Source: an uncultured bacterium
GTDB lineage: Bacteria > Cyanobacteriota > Vampirovibrionia > Gastranaerophilales > Gastranaerophilaceae
Assembly (NCBI GenBank): GCA_902792085.1
Contig: CADAYE010000009.1
Location: 49,594-113,593 of the forward strand
Direction: 5' to 3'
Length of the DNA stretch: 64,000 nt
Part shown: piece after piece, positions 44,846-52,493 of the stretch
How the letters are laid out: the number at the start of each line of letters is the position of its first letter
How positions within the stretch are numbered: position 1 is the first letter of the stretch
The notes under the pieces: generated by a model
What the model saw: only the letters and a program-made list of their open reading frames with translations
Told to the model about the DNA's origin: nothing
Databases searched by the model: none
Translations under genes and position numbers: made by a program

Positions 44846-45337
44846 ATGAATATTCAAAAAATTACAAATTCACAAAATTTTGAAGGGAAATTAGTAATCT
44901 TAAATGATTTAAGTTGTAAGCCTTATGCAAACATAAACAAAGTGAAAACTAATATCCAAAAGCAAATTGAAACAAAAAAATATAATTTGTATATTGGGCA
45001 AGATTATAGTGCCAACAAAATAAGAATTGCAGTATCATATTACGAACCAAGATATATACAAGGCGTACTTACTCACGAAGAACTTCCTATTACTGCAAAA
45101 TCTTCAAGGTATATTTATGCGACCAAAAATGCAATAGATAAACATGAAAAAGTTTTGGCAGATATCGAAAATAAAAACAGGGAACAGAAGCAAAGAGAAC
45201 AAAAAAAGCAAGAATTAAAAGATACTGTGATAACAATATTCTTTGCACCTTTATACATAACAGGTTCAATTCTGGAAGATATCAGTCCAAAATTAGCAAA
45301 AAAGTATGAAAAATTATTATATAGACTCGGATTTTAA
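44846..45337 (+). CDS. Hypothetical 163-aa protein with N-terminal NFEG
   Basis: The N-terminus MNIQKITNSQNFEGKLVILN carries N-F-E-G at 11-14, another member of the F-x-G motif group. The C-terminal part has a charged helix (HEKVLADIENKNREQKQREQ) and one hydrophobic segment (ITIFFAPLYITGSILED). It lies between two diverged direct repeats (44560-44700 and 45345-45580). GAGG is 11 bases before ATG, and TATAAT occurs upstream near 44791. No known family is recognised. Confidence 0.65.
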   Translation: MNIQKITNSQNFEGKLVILNDLSCKPYANINKVKTNIQKQIETKKYNLYIGQDYSANKIRIAVSYYEPRYIQGVLTHEELPITAKSSRYIYATKNAIDKHEKVLADIENKNREQKQREQKKQELKDTVITIFFAPLYITGSILEDISPKLAKKYEKLLYRLGF

Positions 45338-45344
45338 GTTTGTA

Positions 45345-45580
45345 GTAGTATGGTAAACTTCAGTCTACCGATTGTTTTTGGTTGACTAAAGTCAACCCTA
45401 CATTTGAGTGCAAATGTGTGCAATTATTAGGACAAAAAGTGCAAAAATGCGGATATTTTTGTTACCCAAATCGGACTTTTTGGACATTTCAACTACAACC
45501 TATTTCCGGCCTTAATAAATCGGCAAAAGCTGGATTATTTCGGTCTTTCGCCCTCGCAATGACACTAAACACTTCCGACC
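45345..45580. repeat. Diverged direct repeat, right copy
   Basis: Repeats the order found at 44560-44700: ACTTCAGTCTACCG, GGTTGACTAAAGTCAACCCT, TGAGTGCAA, GTGCAAAAATGCGGA, AATCGGAC and ACTTCCGACC. An insertion near the end (AATAAATCGGCAAAAGCTGG...) lengthens it. Confidence 0.55.
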
Positions 45581-45637
45581 AAATGTCCTGTTAAAAGGTA
45601 CTGCCGCAGGCAAACGATTAAATATCGTTTTCCGAGA

Positions 45638-45761
45638 GGGTTGTGCTTGACACAACATCCGAGTGCAGGCACAAAAAAACACCATCAAAGTGGTGTCTTG
45701 GGTTGTGCTTGACACAACATCCGAGTGCAGGCACAAAAAAACACCATCAAAGTGGTGTCTT
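45638..45761. repeat. Two tandem 62-bp units with terminator-like hairpin
   Basis: Units 45638-45699 and 45700-45761 are almost identical (GGGTTGTGCTTGACACAACA...). Each has the palindrome TTGTGCTTGACACAA and the hairpin ACACCATCAAAGTGGTGT flanked by A- and T-runs. On the minus strand each hairpin is followed by GGTGTTTTTTT, a strong terminator, placed where the ancestral tRNA-Phe transcript would end. Confidence 0.8.
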
Positions 45762-45772
45762 TTTAAAAGTGG

Positions 45773-45815
45773 TGCCGCAACTCGGAATTGAACCAAGGAC
45801 ACAGGGATTTTCAGT
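45773..45815 (-). other. attL: 43-bp copy of the tRNA-Phe 3' half
   Basis: Bases 45773-45815 are identical to 52261-52303, the 3' half of tRNA-Phe including the anticodon loop. The match stops at CAGT; beyond it this copy reads TTCTTTGC instead of CCCTTGCTC. On the minus strand the copy is followed by CCA (GCGGCACCA), the encoded tRNA tail. It is the left boundary of the integrative element. Confidence 0.92.
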
Positions 45816-45941
45816 TTCTTTGCAAGTAAAACTTATAAAAATTTTTAACAAAAAATAATACTTAAAACCTACTTATATCTTGAAATATAAAAAATAAATT
45901 GTTATAATTTATTATAGGATATTATTAAAATTTACGCATTA

Positions 45942-45963
45942 TTGCGTACAAATTGCGTACAAA
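45942..45963. promoter_or_regulatory. Tandem 11-bp repeats, possible integrase arm sites
   Basis: TTGCGTACAAA occurs twice in tandem just before the integrase gene. GTGCGTATAGAATGCGTATT at 52171-52190, near attR, carries two related GCGTA units. Paired GCGTA repeats at both ends suit arm-type binding sites. Confidence 0.4.
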
Positions 45964-45984
45964 ATTATAGCAAAAGGTTCGTAA

Positions 45985-47043
45985 ATGGCAAGTATTAGAA
46001 AACTTAAAAGTGGAAAATATCATGTTGAAGTTAGGATTAAAGGTCATCAACCAGTCAGGGCAACTTTCGACCGCTTGACTGATGCAAAAACTTGGGCGAA
46101 TAAAATTGAGAGTGATATTCATTTAGGCAAACACTTAAACCTAAAAGCAAAAAAATATACGGTTAATCAACTAATTGATAAGTATATTGATGAGGAATTA
46201 CCAAAACGAAATTCAGATATTAAAAAATTTAAAATGCAATTAGAGTGGTGGCGAAATGAAATAGGAGCGTATTATTTATCTGCTGTTACACCTGAATTAC
46301 TTTCAAGTAGTAAAAATAAATTATTAACAGAGCCAACACTTAAACCACAAAAGGGTAAATTGAATCGTTCCCCTGCAACTGTAAATAGGTATATGGCTTG
46401 CATTTCTATTGTATTTTCAAAGGCTGTTAAAGAATGGGGTTTGTTAGAGAAAAATCCAATGTTTGCAATATCAAAAGAAAAAGAGTCGAGAGGTCGTGTT
46501 CGCTTTTTATCTGATGTTGAACAAGAAAAATTACTAAAAGTTTGCAAAGAAATTTCAGAAGATTTATTTTTATTTGTTTTAATTGCAATAACATCAGGGG
46601 CAAGATATAGCGAAATTCTACATTTAAGATGGCAAGATTTAGATTTTAAAAATAATCAATATCATTTTATTGATACTAAAAATGGTGAAAGTCGTGGTGT
46701 CCCTATAGCAAGTATAGTATCCGAAAAATTAAAAGAAAAAGCAAAGGTCAGAAATTTAAAATCTGATTACATATTCTCAACTTCTGACGGGAAATTAATA
46801 TATATAAGAGGGCAATTTTATAAAGCAATAGAAAAAACTAAAATAAAAGATTTTCATATACATGATTTAAGGCATTGTGCTGCAAGTTATTTGGCAATGA
46901 ATGGTGCGAGTTTGTTGGAAATAGCCGAAATTTTAGGACATAAGACATTAGCAATGGTTAAAAGATATTCACACTTAACCATTAAACACACTTCAAGATT
47001 AATAGAAGATACCGCAAAAAAGAATATATATAAAAATTTATAA
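45985..47043 (+). CDS. Tyrosine recombinase / integrase
   Basis: A 352-aa phage-type integrase. An arm-binding domain (about 1-55, SIRKLKSGKYHVEVRIKG) is followed by a SAM-like core-binding domain (60-160) and the catalytic domain. The catalytic residues are visible: R207 (TSGARYSEIL), H293 and R296 (HDLRH), H319 (ILGHK) and Y328 (KRYSHL). It lies 170 bases inside attL and reads into the element. The intact catalytic set suggests an active enzyme. Confidence 0.95.
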   Translation: MASIRKLKSGKYHVEVRIKGHQPVRATFDRLTDAKTWANKIESDIHLGKHLNLKAKKYTVNQLIDKYIDEELPKRNSDIKKFKMQLEWWRNEIGAYYLSAVTPELLSSSKNKLLTEPTLKPQKGKLNRSPATVNRYMACISIVFSKAVKEWGLLEKNPMFAISKEKESRGRVRFLSDVEQEKLLKVCKEISEDLFLFVLIAITSGARYSEILHLRWQDLDFKNNQYHFIDTKNGESRGVPIASIVSEKLKEKAKVRNLKSDYIFSTSDGKLIYIRGQFYKAIEKTKIKDFHIHDLRHCAASYLAMNGASLLEIAEILGHKTLAMVKRYSHLTIKHTSRLIEDTAKKNIYKNL

Positions 47044-47132
47044 TCTTAAAAATATATGTAAAAAATAATTTACAAATTGTTTCATGGTTTTTTAGATAAT
47101 TTAAAATATTAGTATTATAGGAAATAGAAAGC

Positions 47133-47249
47133 ATGAATTTAGATAAATACAGAGCCACAATAGGGGTAGAAAGATTAAAATCTTTTGGTTATGGGATGGA
47201 AAATGTAACAGAAGAATATTTGGCTAAAATGGATAGATTTGATATTTAA
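47133..47249 (+). CDS. Possible 38-aa small protein downstream of integrase
   Basis: ATG is preceded by ATAGGAAATAGAAAGC. The product (MNLDKYRATIGVERLKSFGY, then G-M-E-N-V-T-E-E-Y-L) is a plausible soluble helix. It stops 15 bases before the convergent XRE gene's stop. A small directionality or regulatory protein is possible, but nothing identifies it. Confidence 0.4.
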   Translation: MNLDKYRATIGVERLKSFGYGMENVTEEYLAKMDRFDI

Positions 47250-47263
47250 ATTAATTTAAACCT

Positions 47264-47641
47264 TTACAAACTAAATTGTCCTAAGGTATAAACGAGGTTA
47301 TAGGCGAATTTTAGTTTGCGATTATCCATAGTATTAAGGATTTCATGAATATCTTTTATGATATTTTCGCTCTTTGCATTGCGTTTATCAAATATGAATA
47401 ATTGGTATGGTTCGATTTCGAGGGCTTGGCATAGTTTAGGAACTTTATTGAGGGCAATGTAATTATGACCATTTTCTAATAGGGATATAGACTTAGTATT
47501 AAAATCCATCATTTCAGCAAGTTGTTCTTGTGTAAGGTTTTTATGGTTGCGATAATACCTGACTCTTTCTCCGATAAGTTTTCTGAAATCCTTTTCATTC
47601 ATCATAGCAACATTATCAGCCACCTTTTTTAATATAGCCAT
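47264..47641 (-). CDS. XRE-family repressor of the element
   Basis: The 125-aa protein has one XRE helix-turn-helix (RVRYYRNHKNLTQEQLAEMM, then F-N-T-K-S-I-S-L-L-E-N-G-H). An extra C-terminal helical region is probably for dimerisation. It is divergent from the cargo gene at 47776, with a 134-base promoter region between them, in the place of a CI-type switch. The TATTTATACACCC-type spacer could hold operators, but no clear dyads were found. Confidence 0.85.
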   Translation of the reverse strand: MAILKKVADNVAMMNEKDFRKLIGERVRYYRNHKNLTQEQLAEMMDFNTKSISLLENGHNYIALNKVPKLCQALEIEPYQLFIFDKRNAKSENIIKDIHEILNTMDNRKLKFAYNLVYTLGQFSL

Positions 47642-47775
47642 CTATTATTTAAAGTAAATATGTATTTATACACCCAAAATACATTAAAAGTACGATGTCG
47701 CAAACGCATACCTTATGGTAAATATTTAATATAAAAGGTAAATAAAATGTAATAAAAGTTTACAAAAGGAATGTT

Positions 47776-48474
47776 ATGAGAAAAGAAATATACTTTTTAT
47801 TATTTGTGTCCTTGATAATTTTCGCTGGGAATTTATCTTTCGCAAATTATAACAATAATAATCAAGTAGGATATTGTTCAGAAACAGAATATAATAGATT
47901 ACTAAATGGTTATAATATGTCTAAATCGCAATATAAAATAAATATGTCTGCAGCACAGAATAGTTCTTCATTGGCAGATATTGATAAGTATGTTGAAAAA
48001 TTTGAAAAAGTAACGAATAATCAAATACAACGAATGCAAGCGGCTAATCCATATACAAGAATGGGACAAATGACTCCAATTGATTTAGATGATTACGCAA
48101 GAGCGGTAAACCGACAACAGCAGACAAATGCCATGATTAGGGCTAATAATATTGCAATGGGTATGCCCGCAGGCGAAGTAAACTTTGCAAATGAGGCTCA
48201 ACAATTAGCAAATGCAAGACAAGCAGAAGAAATGGCTAGACGTACAGGTTTAACCCCAGAACAGTTTATACAAGGTGCAACTTTAGATTATAATACAACG
48301 GGTAATGCATTAAATAATCAACAAAATTTTGCTGGAAATCTTTATATTCAGGGTGCTAATTATGATATTACTGCAAGAAATCAATACTACAATAATGCTA
48401 ATTTTTATATGCAACAAATGTTTCAATATCAAGAATTAATGATTCAATGTATAAATAATATGCGTAGGCAATAA
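47776..48474 (+). CDS. Secreted Gln/Asn-rich protein, 232 aa
   Basis: A signal peptide (YFLLFVSLIIFAGNLSFA) is followed by a mature protein very rich in Asn, Gln, Tyr and Met. Repeated N-N-x-N or Q-Q-N stretches (YNNNNQVGYCSE; NQYYNNANFYMQQM) give it a low-complexity character. Two cysteines are present. A helical middle section (SSLADIDKYVEKFEKVTNNQ) is more ordered. No family is recognised. It is the first of four envelope-type cargo genes, preceded by AAAGGAATGTT as a weak ribosome-binding site. Confidence 0.75.
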   Translation: MRKEIYFLLFVSLIIFAGNLSFANYNNNNQVGYCSETEYNRLLNGYNMSKSQYKINMSAAQNSSSLADIDKYVEKFEKVTNNQIQRMQAANPYTRMGQMTPIDLDDYARAVNRQQQTNAMIRANNIAMGMPAGEVNFANEAQQLANARQAEEMARRTGLTPEQFIQGATLDYNTTGNALNNQQNFAGNLYIQGANYDITARNQYYNNANFYMQQMFQYQELMIQCINNMRRQ

Positions 48475-48496
48475 TACAATTATAGGAGGCATTAAT

Positions 48497-48778
48497 TTGG
48501 GAAAAAATATTTTATTATTTTTATCGATTATATTATTATCAAATATGGCTTATGCTGATTGTGTTTGCTCTTGTGTTAATGGGCAAAATATACCTATATG
48601 TTCAAGTAGTATTGATATAAGACCTATATGTCCTCCGAAAATATGCCCTATTGTTCCTCCAAGTATTACTCCAATTAATCCTCCTAACATACCACCCATA
48701 GGTACAAGCCAATGCTCAATGCACCAAGTTTACAATAATTACACAAATAGATATGAATGGCAACAATTATGTAACTAA
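48497..48778 (+). CDS. Secreted Cys/Pro-rich 93-aa peptide, TTG start
   Basis: The start is TTG, set 8 bases after a perfect AGGAGG; no ATG fits. A signal peptide (NILLFLSIILLSNMAYA) precedes D-C-V-C-S-C-V-N-G and three C-P or P-x-I-x-P runs (IRPICPPKICPIVPP, then INPPNIPPIG). Eight or so cysteines could make disulfides or bind metal. The C-terminus is QVYNNYTNRYEWQQLCN. It is 22 bases after the Gln/Asn-rich gene, so it is co-transcribed. No known family is recognised. Confidence 0.7.
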   Translation: MGKNILLFLSIILLSNMAYADCVCSCVNGQNIPICSSSIDIRPICPPKICPIVPPSITPINPPNIPPIGTSQCSMHQVYNNYTNRYEWQQLCN

Positions 48779-48870
48779 CAATATAGTTGGGCTTTCAGTC
48801 CAAAACAAGGTTTAATGTTGGTGTAGAAACCCAAACCTACAATTATGGCACAAATAAAGAGGTTATATCA

Positions 48871-49758
48871 ATGACAGATTGGCGAAAAATTGAAATAGGA
48901 ACTTATATTGACATAGAAAATATGGAGCAAATAGGTGAAAATATTTTTGAATGTTGGATAAAAAGTGAAAAAGGAAGTTATGTATTTGAGAATACACAGA
49001 GAAAATATAATATAAAAATTGGTTATCAATTATGTAAGTATTTAATTAATTGTTCGAGTAGAGAATTTGCAATTAAAGGAATAATATTATATAGCAAAGA
49101 CGGGCAAATTATTGAACAAGGGAATCTTAATATAATGGAGGTCGAATGGACACAAATTCCCCCTGATTCACTTGTTAATAATATTTTAGATATAGTAACA
49201 GGGAAAATTTCTTATACGGATTTACAAAATGAAAATAATTTAATGAATCCTCATGGTTCATTTTGGCTATCTGTAATAATCGGTTTTATTATAACATTGA
49301 TATTAGGGATTTTTATCTGGCGAATTAAAGTCGACCCATTTTTCACTCTAACAACAATCGCATATACAATACATCCTTTATTTCGATATAAATTTAATTA
49401 TAAAGAAATGAAATTAAAACATAACTTACTAAGACGATTTATAATAATGGGTTTAACAATGCATTGTTTGTTTATGTTTGGCTTTTATACAAATACTACA
49501 ACATACAATAACATTTACCAAAATTTTGTTACCAATATCCAAGAAGGGAGATACTATTGCACAAAAATTGCTAAATATAATGACCCTCCACCTTTATCCT
49601 GTATAATAAATTATATTGAAAATAATAGGTATGATGAGAGTAAATATAAAATGCTTAACAAATTAAAAAATATAGAACAGGAATGTCACAAGTATTATTC
49701 AACTTCTGAGTATACAAATTGTATCGGCAAGAATTTACAAAATTTTGACAATAAATAA
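48871..49758 (+). CDS. Membrane protein of unknown function, 295 aa
   Basis: I chose the ATG at 48871 (GAGG at -10); the open frame extends 28 codons upstream but that part lacks coding character. The N-terminal 120 residues are soluble (TDWRKIEIGTYIDIENMEQI...). Two hydrophobic helices follow (WLSVIIGFIITLILGIFIW and RRFIIMGLTMHCLFMFGFYT), and the C-terminal region is outside or periplasmic with several cysteines (YYCTKI, LSCIIN, QECHKYY, NCIGKN). No family is recognised. Confidence 0.65.
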   Translation: MTDWRKIEIGTYIDIENMEQIGENIFECWIKSEKGSYVFENTQRKYNIKIGYQLCKYLINCSSREFAIKGIILYSKDGQIIEQGNLNIMEVEWTQIPPDSLVNNILDIVTGKISYTDLQNENNLMNPHGSFWLSVIIGFIITLILGIFIWRIKVDPFFTLTTIAYTIHPLFRYKFNYKEMKLKHNLLRRFIIMGLTMHCLFMFGFYTNTTTYNNIYQNFVTNIQEGRYYCTKIAKYNDPPPLSCIINYIENNRYDESKYKMLNKLKNIEQECHKYYSTSEYTNCIGKNLQNFDNK

Positions 49759-49779
49759 CATAATAACGAAAGGAATTAT

Positions 49780-50748
49780 ATGGAAAAGATTAAAGGATTA
49801 TTTGCCAAAATAAATAACCTATACGCTGGACATAAGTTTTTATTAGTTATTACATATATATCAATTTTGTTTGCAATATCTTACGATATTTGGTTATTTC
49901 ATTTTATGTTATCTACATATCGCCGTATATGTGATATTATCCTATTGCTACCTTATGGATTTTTACCTGTAATATTTTTAATTTTATATTTTATTTTTAA
50001 AAAATTTGTACCAAGATTTAGCAAATTTCTATACATATTAATGTATTTGCTAATATTTCTTTGTTTTAGTTTCGTTTTTTATATTATATCCAAACCCTTG
50101 GCTTTTATACCTGCAATTTGCTTGATTATATATTTTGTGTTGCATAAGTTTCTGCCGAGAGTTACTAAATATGTAAATATGATAACTAATATACTATTAT
50201 TCTTGATTTTTAGTTTTATATTCTATAGTGTATTAGAATTATCATTTGAAACTGTTTTAGATTATTTCCCTTATAATCCTGAAAAATATCAAAATGTTTT
50301 AAGTCATCTATCTGATAAAGACAAAGACAATATAAAATTATTTTTCCCAAAAGAAATTCCTAATGATGTAAAAAATGTTGAATTTAAAGAATTATTCTAT
50401 GTACTTATTGATGATTATGATTATGGAATTGTCCAATTAAAGTTTAAAACCTCACCTAAATATATTAAAGAAATTAAAAGCAAAGACTATAATGCAAAAG
50501 ACATATCCGATTATATAAAATATGATTTAGAATATTTAAAAAATCATAATAAAGGACTCAAATCTCATGATATTGTATATCAGGTAATTGATAAGGATGT
50601 ATGTATATATAATGACAGAGATGGTTATCTTATCGGTTATATCATCGTTGATAATAAACATAATGAAGTATTATACAGATATTTACTTTATAAAAATAAG
50701 AAGAAACCAAATATATGCAAGGGTAAAAAAATGTACTATATGAAATAA
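49780..50748 (+). CDS. Polytopic membrane protein of unknown function, 322 aa
   Basis: Four to five hydrophobic helices occupy the first 165 residues (FLLVITYISILFAISYDIWL, IILLLPYGFLPVIFLILYFI, FAFIPAICLIIYFVL, NILLFLIFSFIFY). A soluble C-terminal half follows, Lys- and Asp-rich. The region resembles a duplicated pair of helical hairpins, each followed by F-K-K-F-V-P-R-F or H-K-F-L-P-R-V. It is the last cargo gene, with ribosome-binding site GAAAGGAA, and a terminator follows. No family is recognised. Confidence 0.65.
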   Translation: MEKIKGLFAKINNLYAGHKFLLVITYISILFAISYDIWLFHFMLSTYRRICDIILLLPYGFLPVIFLILYFIFKKFVPRFSKFLYILMYLLIFLCFSFVFYIISKPLAFIPAICLIIYFVLHKFLPRVTKYVNMITNILLFLIFSFIFYSVLELSFETVLDYFPYNPEKYQNVLSHLSDKDKDNIKLFFPKEIPNDVKNVEFKELFYVLIDDYDYGIVQLKFKTSPKYIKEIKSKDYNAKDISDYIKYDLEYLKNHNKGLKSHDIVYQVIDKDVCIYNDRDGYLIGYIIVDNKHNEVLYRYLLYKNKKKPNICKGKKMYYMK

Positions 50749-50776
50749 TAACCATAAGAATTTTTGTTAAAAATTT

Positions 50777-50808
50777 AAAGGCACATTCAACAATGTGTCT
50801 TTTCTTTT
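50777..50808 (+). terminator. Terminator after the cargo genes
   Basis: AAAGGCACATT CAAC AATGTGTCTTTTCTTTTT forms an 8-bp stem with a T-rich tail, 30 bases after the membrane protein stop. Confidence 0.85.
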
Positions 50809-50948
50809 TGTTAGTTTGTTTGTTTTTATAAAAATATGTAACATTATTTTAACAAAACATTTAATTTATAAAAATATATAGATAATCTAATTGTATAAGG
50901 ATAAATAAAAATTTATCCATCATAACAATACAGCCAAAAGGAGGCTCC

Positions 50949-51176
50949 ATGACAGATTTAAAACTTTATACACTTCAACAATTTAATAAACAATACCCTC
51001 AATTTACTTTAGGGGCATTGCGAAGTTTAATTTTTCATTCCGATACAAACGGATTTGATAAAGTTATTATCCGCTTTAGTCCAACAGGAAAGCGAGGGCG
51101 AATTTTTATTGATGTTGAGGCATTTTTCAAATGGCTTTACGAACAAAACAACAGAGGAGAAGAATATTATGGTTGA
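50949..51176 (+). CDS. Excisionase-like small DNA-binding protein, 75 aa
   Basis: The product starts MTDLKLYTLQQFNKQYPQFT and continues LGALRSLIFHSD...GRIFIDVEAFFKWLYEQN. It is a winged-helix MerR-like fold typical of excisionase/AlpA or HTH_17 proteins that bind near integrase sites. The ribosome-binding site AGGAGG is 4 bases before ATG. The stop overlaps the next start (ATGGTTGA), so the two are translationally coupled. It may act as recombination directionality factor with the integrase at the other end. Confidence 0.7.
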   Translation: MTDLKLYTLQQFNKQYPQFTLGALRSLIFHSDTNGFDKVIIRFSPTGKRGRIFIDVEAFFKWLYEQNNRGEEYYG

Positions 51177-51558
51177 TAAATTTAAATATTATCAAGTTGA
51201 ATCTTGGATACTTAATGATTTGGAATTTAAAACCTTACACCAAATGGTTCTTTTCTCTATAATATATCGTTTCCCAGAGCATAAATTCTATGGAGCAAGG
51301 AAATATTTAGCAAAGTTATTATTATGTAATGTTAGAACAGTTGATAGGTGTTTAAAATATTTACAAGATATAGGATATATTAAGAAACTAAGAACACGAA
51401 AGAATTATGGAGATTATAAATTTAAAAAGACTTTCACTTATCTTGCTATTATTGATGAAAAGAATCACCCATCAAGAAAAAATAACGAAGAAATTATATT
51501 ATTTGACGAATATGGTAATATAATAATCAATCCTGATTACGGACAAGATACACTTTAA
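51169..51558 (+). CDS. HTH protein resembling replication initiator/DnaD-type, 129 aa
   Basis: I chose the ATG at 51169 because it has GAGGAG upstream and couples with the excisionase stop; the frame is open further upstream. A helix-turn-helix is visible in EHKFYGARKYLAKLLLCNVR and TVDRCLKYLQDIGYIKKLRT. The pattern L-x-L-L-x-C-x-x-R-T-V-D-R suits initiator or DnaD-like winged-helix domains found in phages and plasmids. The C-terminus is charged. It may start replication or regulate the excised element. Confidence 0.65.
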   Translation: MVDKFKYYQVESWILNDLEFKTLHQMVLFSIIYRFPEHKFYGARKYLAKLLLCNVRTVDRCLKYLQDIGYIKKLRTRKNYGDYKFKKTFTYLAIIDEKNHPSRKNNEEIILFDEYGNIIINPDYGQDTL

Positions 51559-52260
51559 ATAAGTAAAATATGTACCTATCATAGCGACAAAATATCGCAT
51601 AATATATATATTATATTAATAAAATAATAATATACTTTTTAAACTTACGAAGTAAGTTTGGTAAGGCTATCTTGATAGATAGTCTTACTTTTATTACTTC
51701 AGTTACTTCGTAACTAATTGTACACATTTTCTTGAGTATTATATGCGAAAGGAATGTGTACTCTATTAATAAAAACAAGCAAAGAAAGAGAAAAGTTCCG
51801 CTAAAAGAGAAAGAAAGTTCTGCCTTGTTGTAACTATATGTATTTTATATATGAATAAAATGTATGAATATTCGTGATACAAAACTATCGTATTTTTGTA
51901 ATATATTTGGCTGGTGTTGTTTACTATAAATCTTCTTTTTATTTTGCGGAGCAACACTTCATATAATTATAGCAAATCTTTGAATGATGTTTCGTGAATA
52001 AGACTATAAACGGTTATATATGTGTTTTTTTTAATGTGGGATAGTCGCTTGATACTCCCCCTATTCTTTTGCAATCTTATAAATTTTGTCTGTTAGCATA
52101 CAAATCAGACAATACAATGTTTCATGAAGATTTGTAAATGCAAAATGAAATAAATTTTATTTAAAAATTAGTGCGTATAGAATGCGTATTTTTATAATTA
52201 AAAACTTTGCACTACAAAATTTAAATCGTCAAAACTCTTGTTACACAAGCATAAAAAATA
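51559..52260. other. 700-base gene-free right end of the element
   Basis: A terminator hairpin GTAAGGCTATC TTGATA GATAGTCTTAC with TTTTATT follows at 51661-51695. Two related motifs, ATGTTTCGTGAATA (51987-52000) and ATGTTTCATGAA (52118-52129), and the GCGTA pair at 52171-52190 are possible binding sites. The stretch could hold a replication origin, but no iterons or DnaA boxes were recognised. Confidence 0.45.
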
Positions 52261-52333
52261 TGCCGCAACTCGGAATTGAACCAAGGACACAGGGATTTTC
52301 AGTCCCTTGCTCTACCAACTGAGCTATTGCGGC
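52261..52333 (-). tRNA. tRNA-Phe (anticodon GAA), attR of the integrative element
   Basis: Acceptor GCCGCAA/TTGCGGC, D arm GCTC/GAGC, anticodon arm AGGGA-CTGAAAA-TCCCT (GAA), and T arm CTTGG-TTCAATT-CCGAG. The discriminator is A. Beyond it lies TATTTTTT rather than CCA, whereas the attL copy continues into CCA, so the element replaced the encoded tail. It sits downstream of infC on the minus strand. Confidence 0.95.
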
Positions 52334-52493
52334 ATATTCGTATATTTTGTATGGGATCCCGAATCAAGTTCGGGACAATGTGGTTCTAAGTCTTGCTTTG
52401 CTCGCCAAGAACCACTATTGGCTATTGAGTTATCAACTCCACTATGGAGTACATTTATTATTCTATCTGCTCAAACCCTTTTGTCAAGAAACC

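Larger units (their letters stand above)
45773..52303. mobile_element. Integrative element at tRNA-Phe, about 6.5 kb
   Basis: It is bounded by 43-bp direct repeats of the tRNA-Phe 3' half. The integrase lies next to attL. Gene order: integrase, a 38-codon frame, an XRE repressor (minus), a Gln/Asn-rich secreted protein, a Cys/Pro-rich secreted peptide, two membrane proteins, an excisionase-like gene and a HTH replication-type gene. No capsid, portal, relaxase or type IV secretion gene is present, so it would need a helper to move. It does not match a family known to me. Confidence 0.88.

Noticed and set aside
45638..45761. Two tandem 62-bp units as a CRISPR array
   Set aside because: There is no spacer between the units, only two copies, no cas gene, and each unit contains a terminator hairpin.
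51559..52260. Replication origin at the element's right end
   Set aside because: Only two loosely similar motifs were seen, with no iterons or AT-rich unwinding block distinct from the background.
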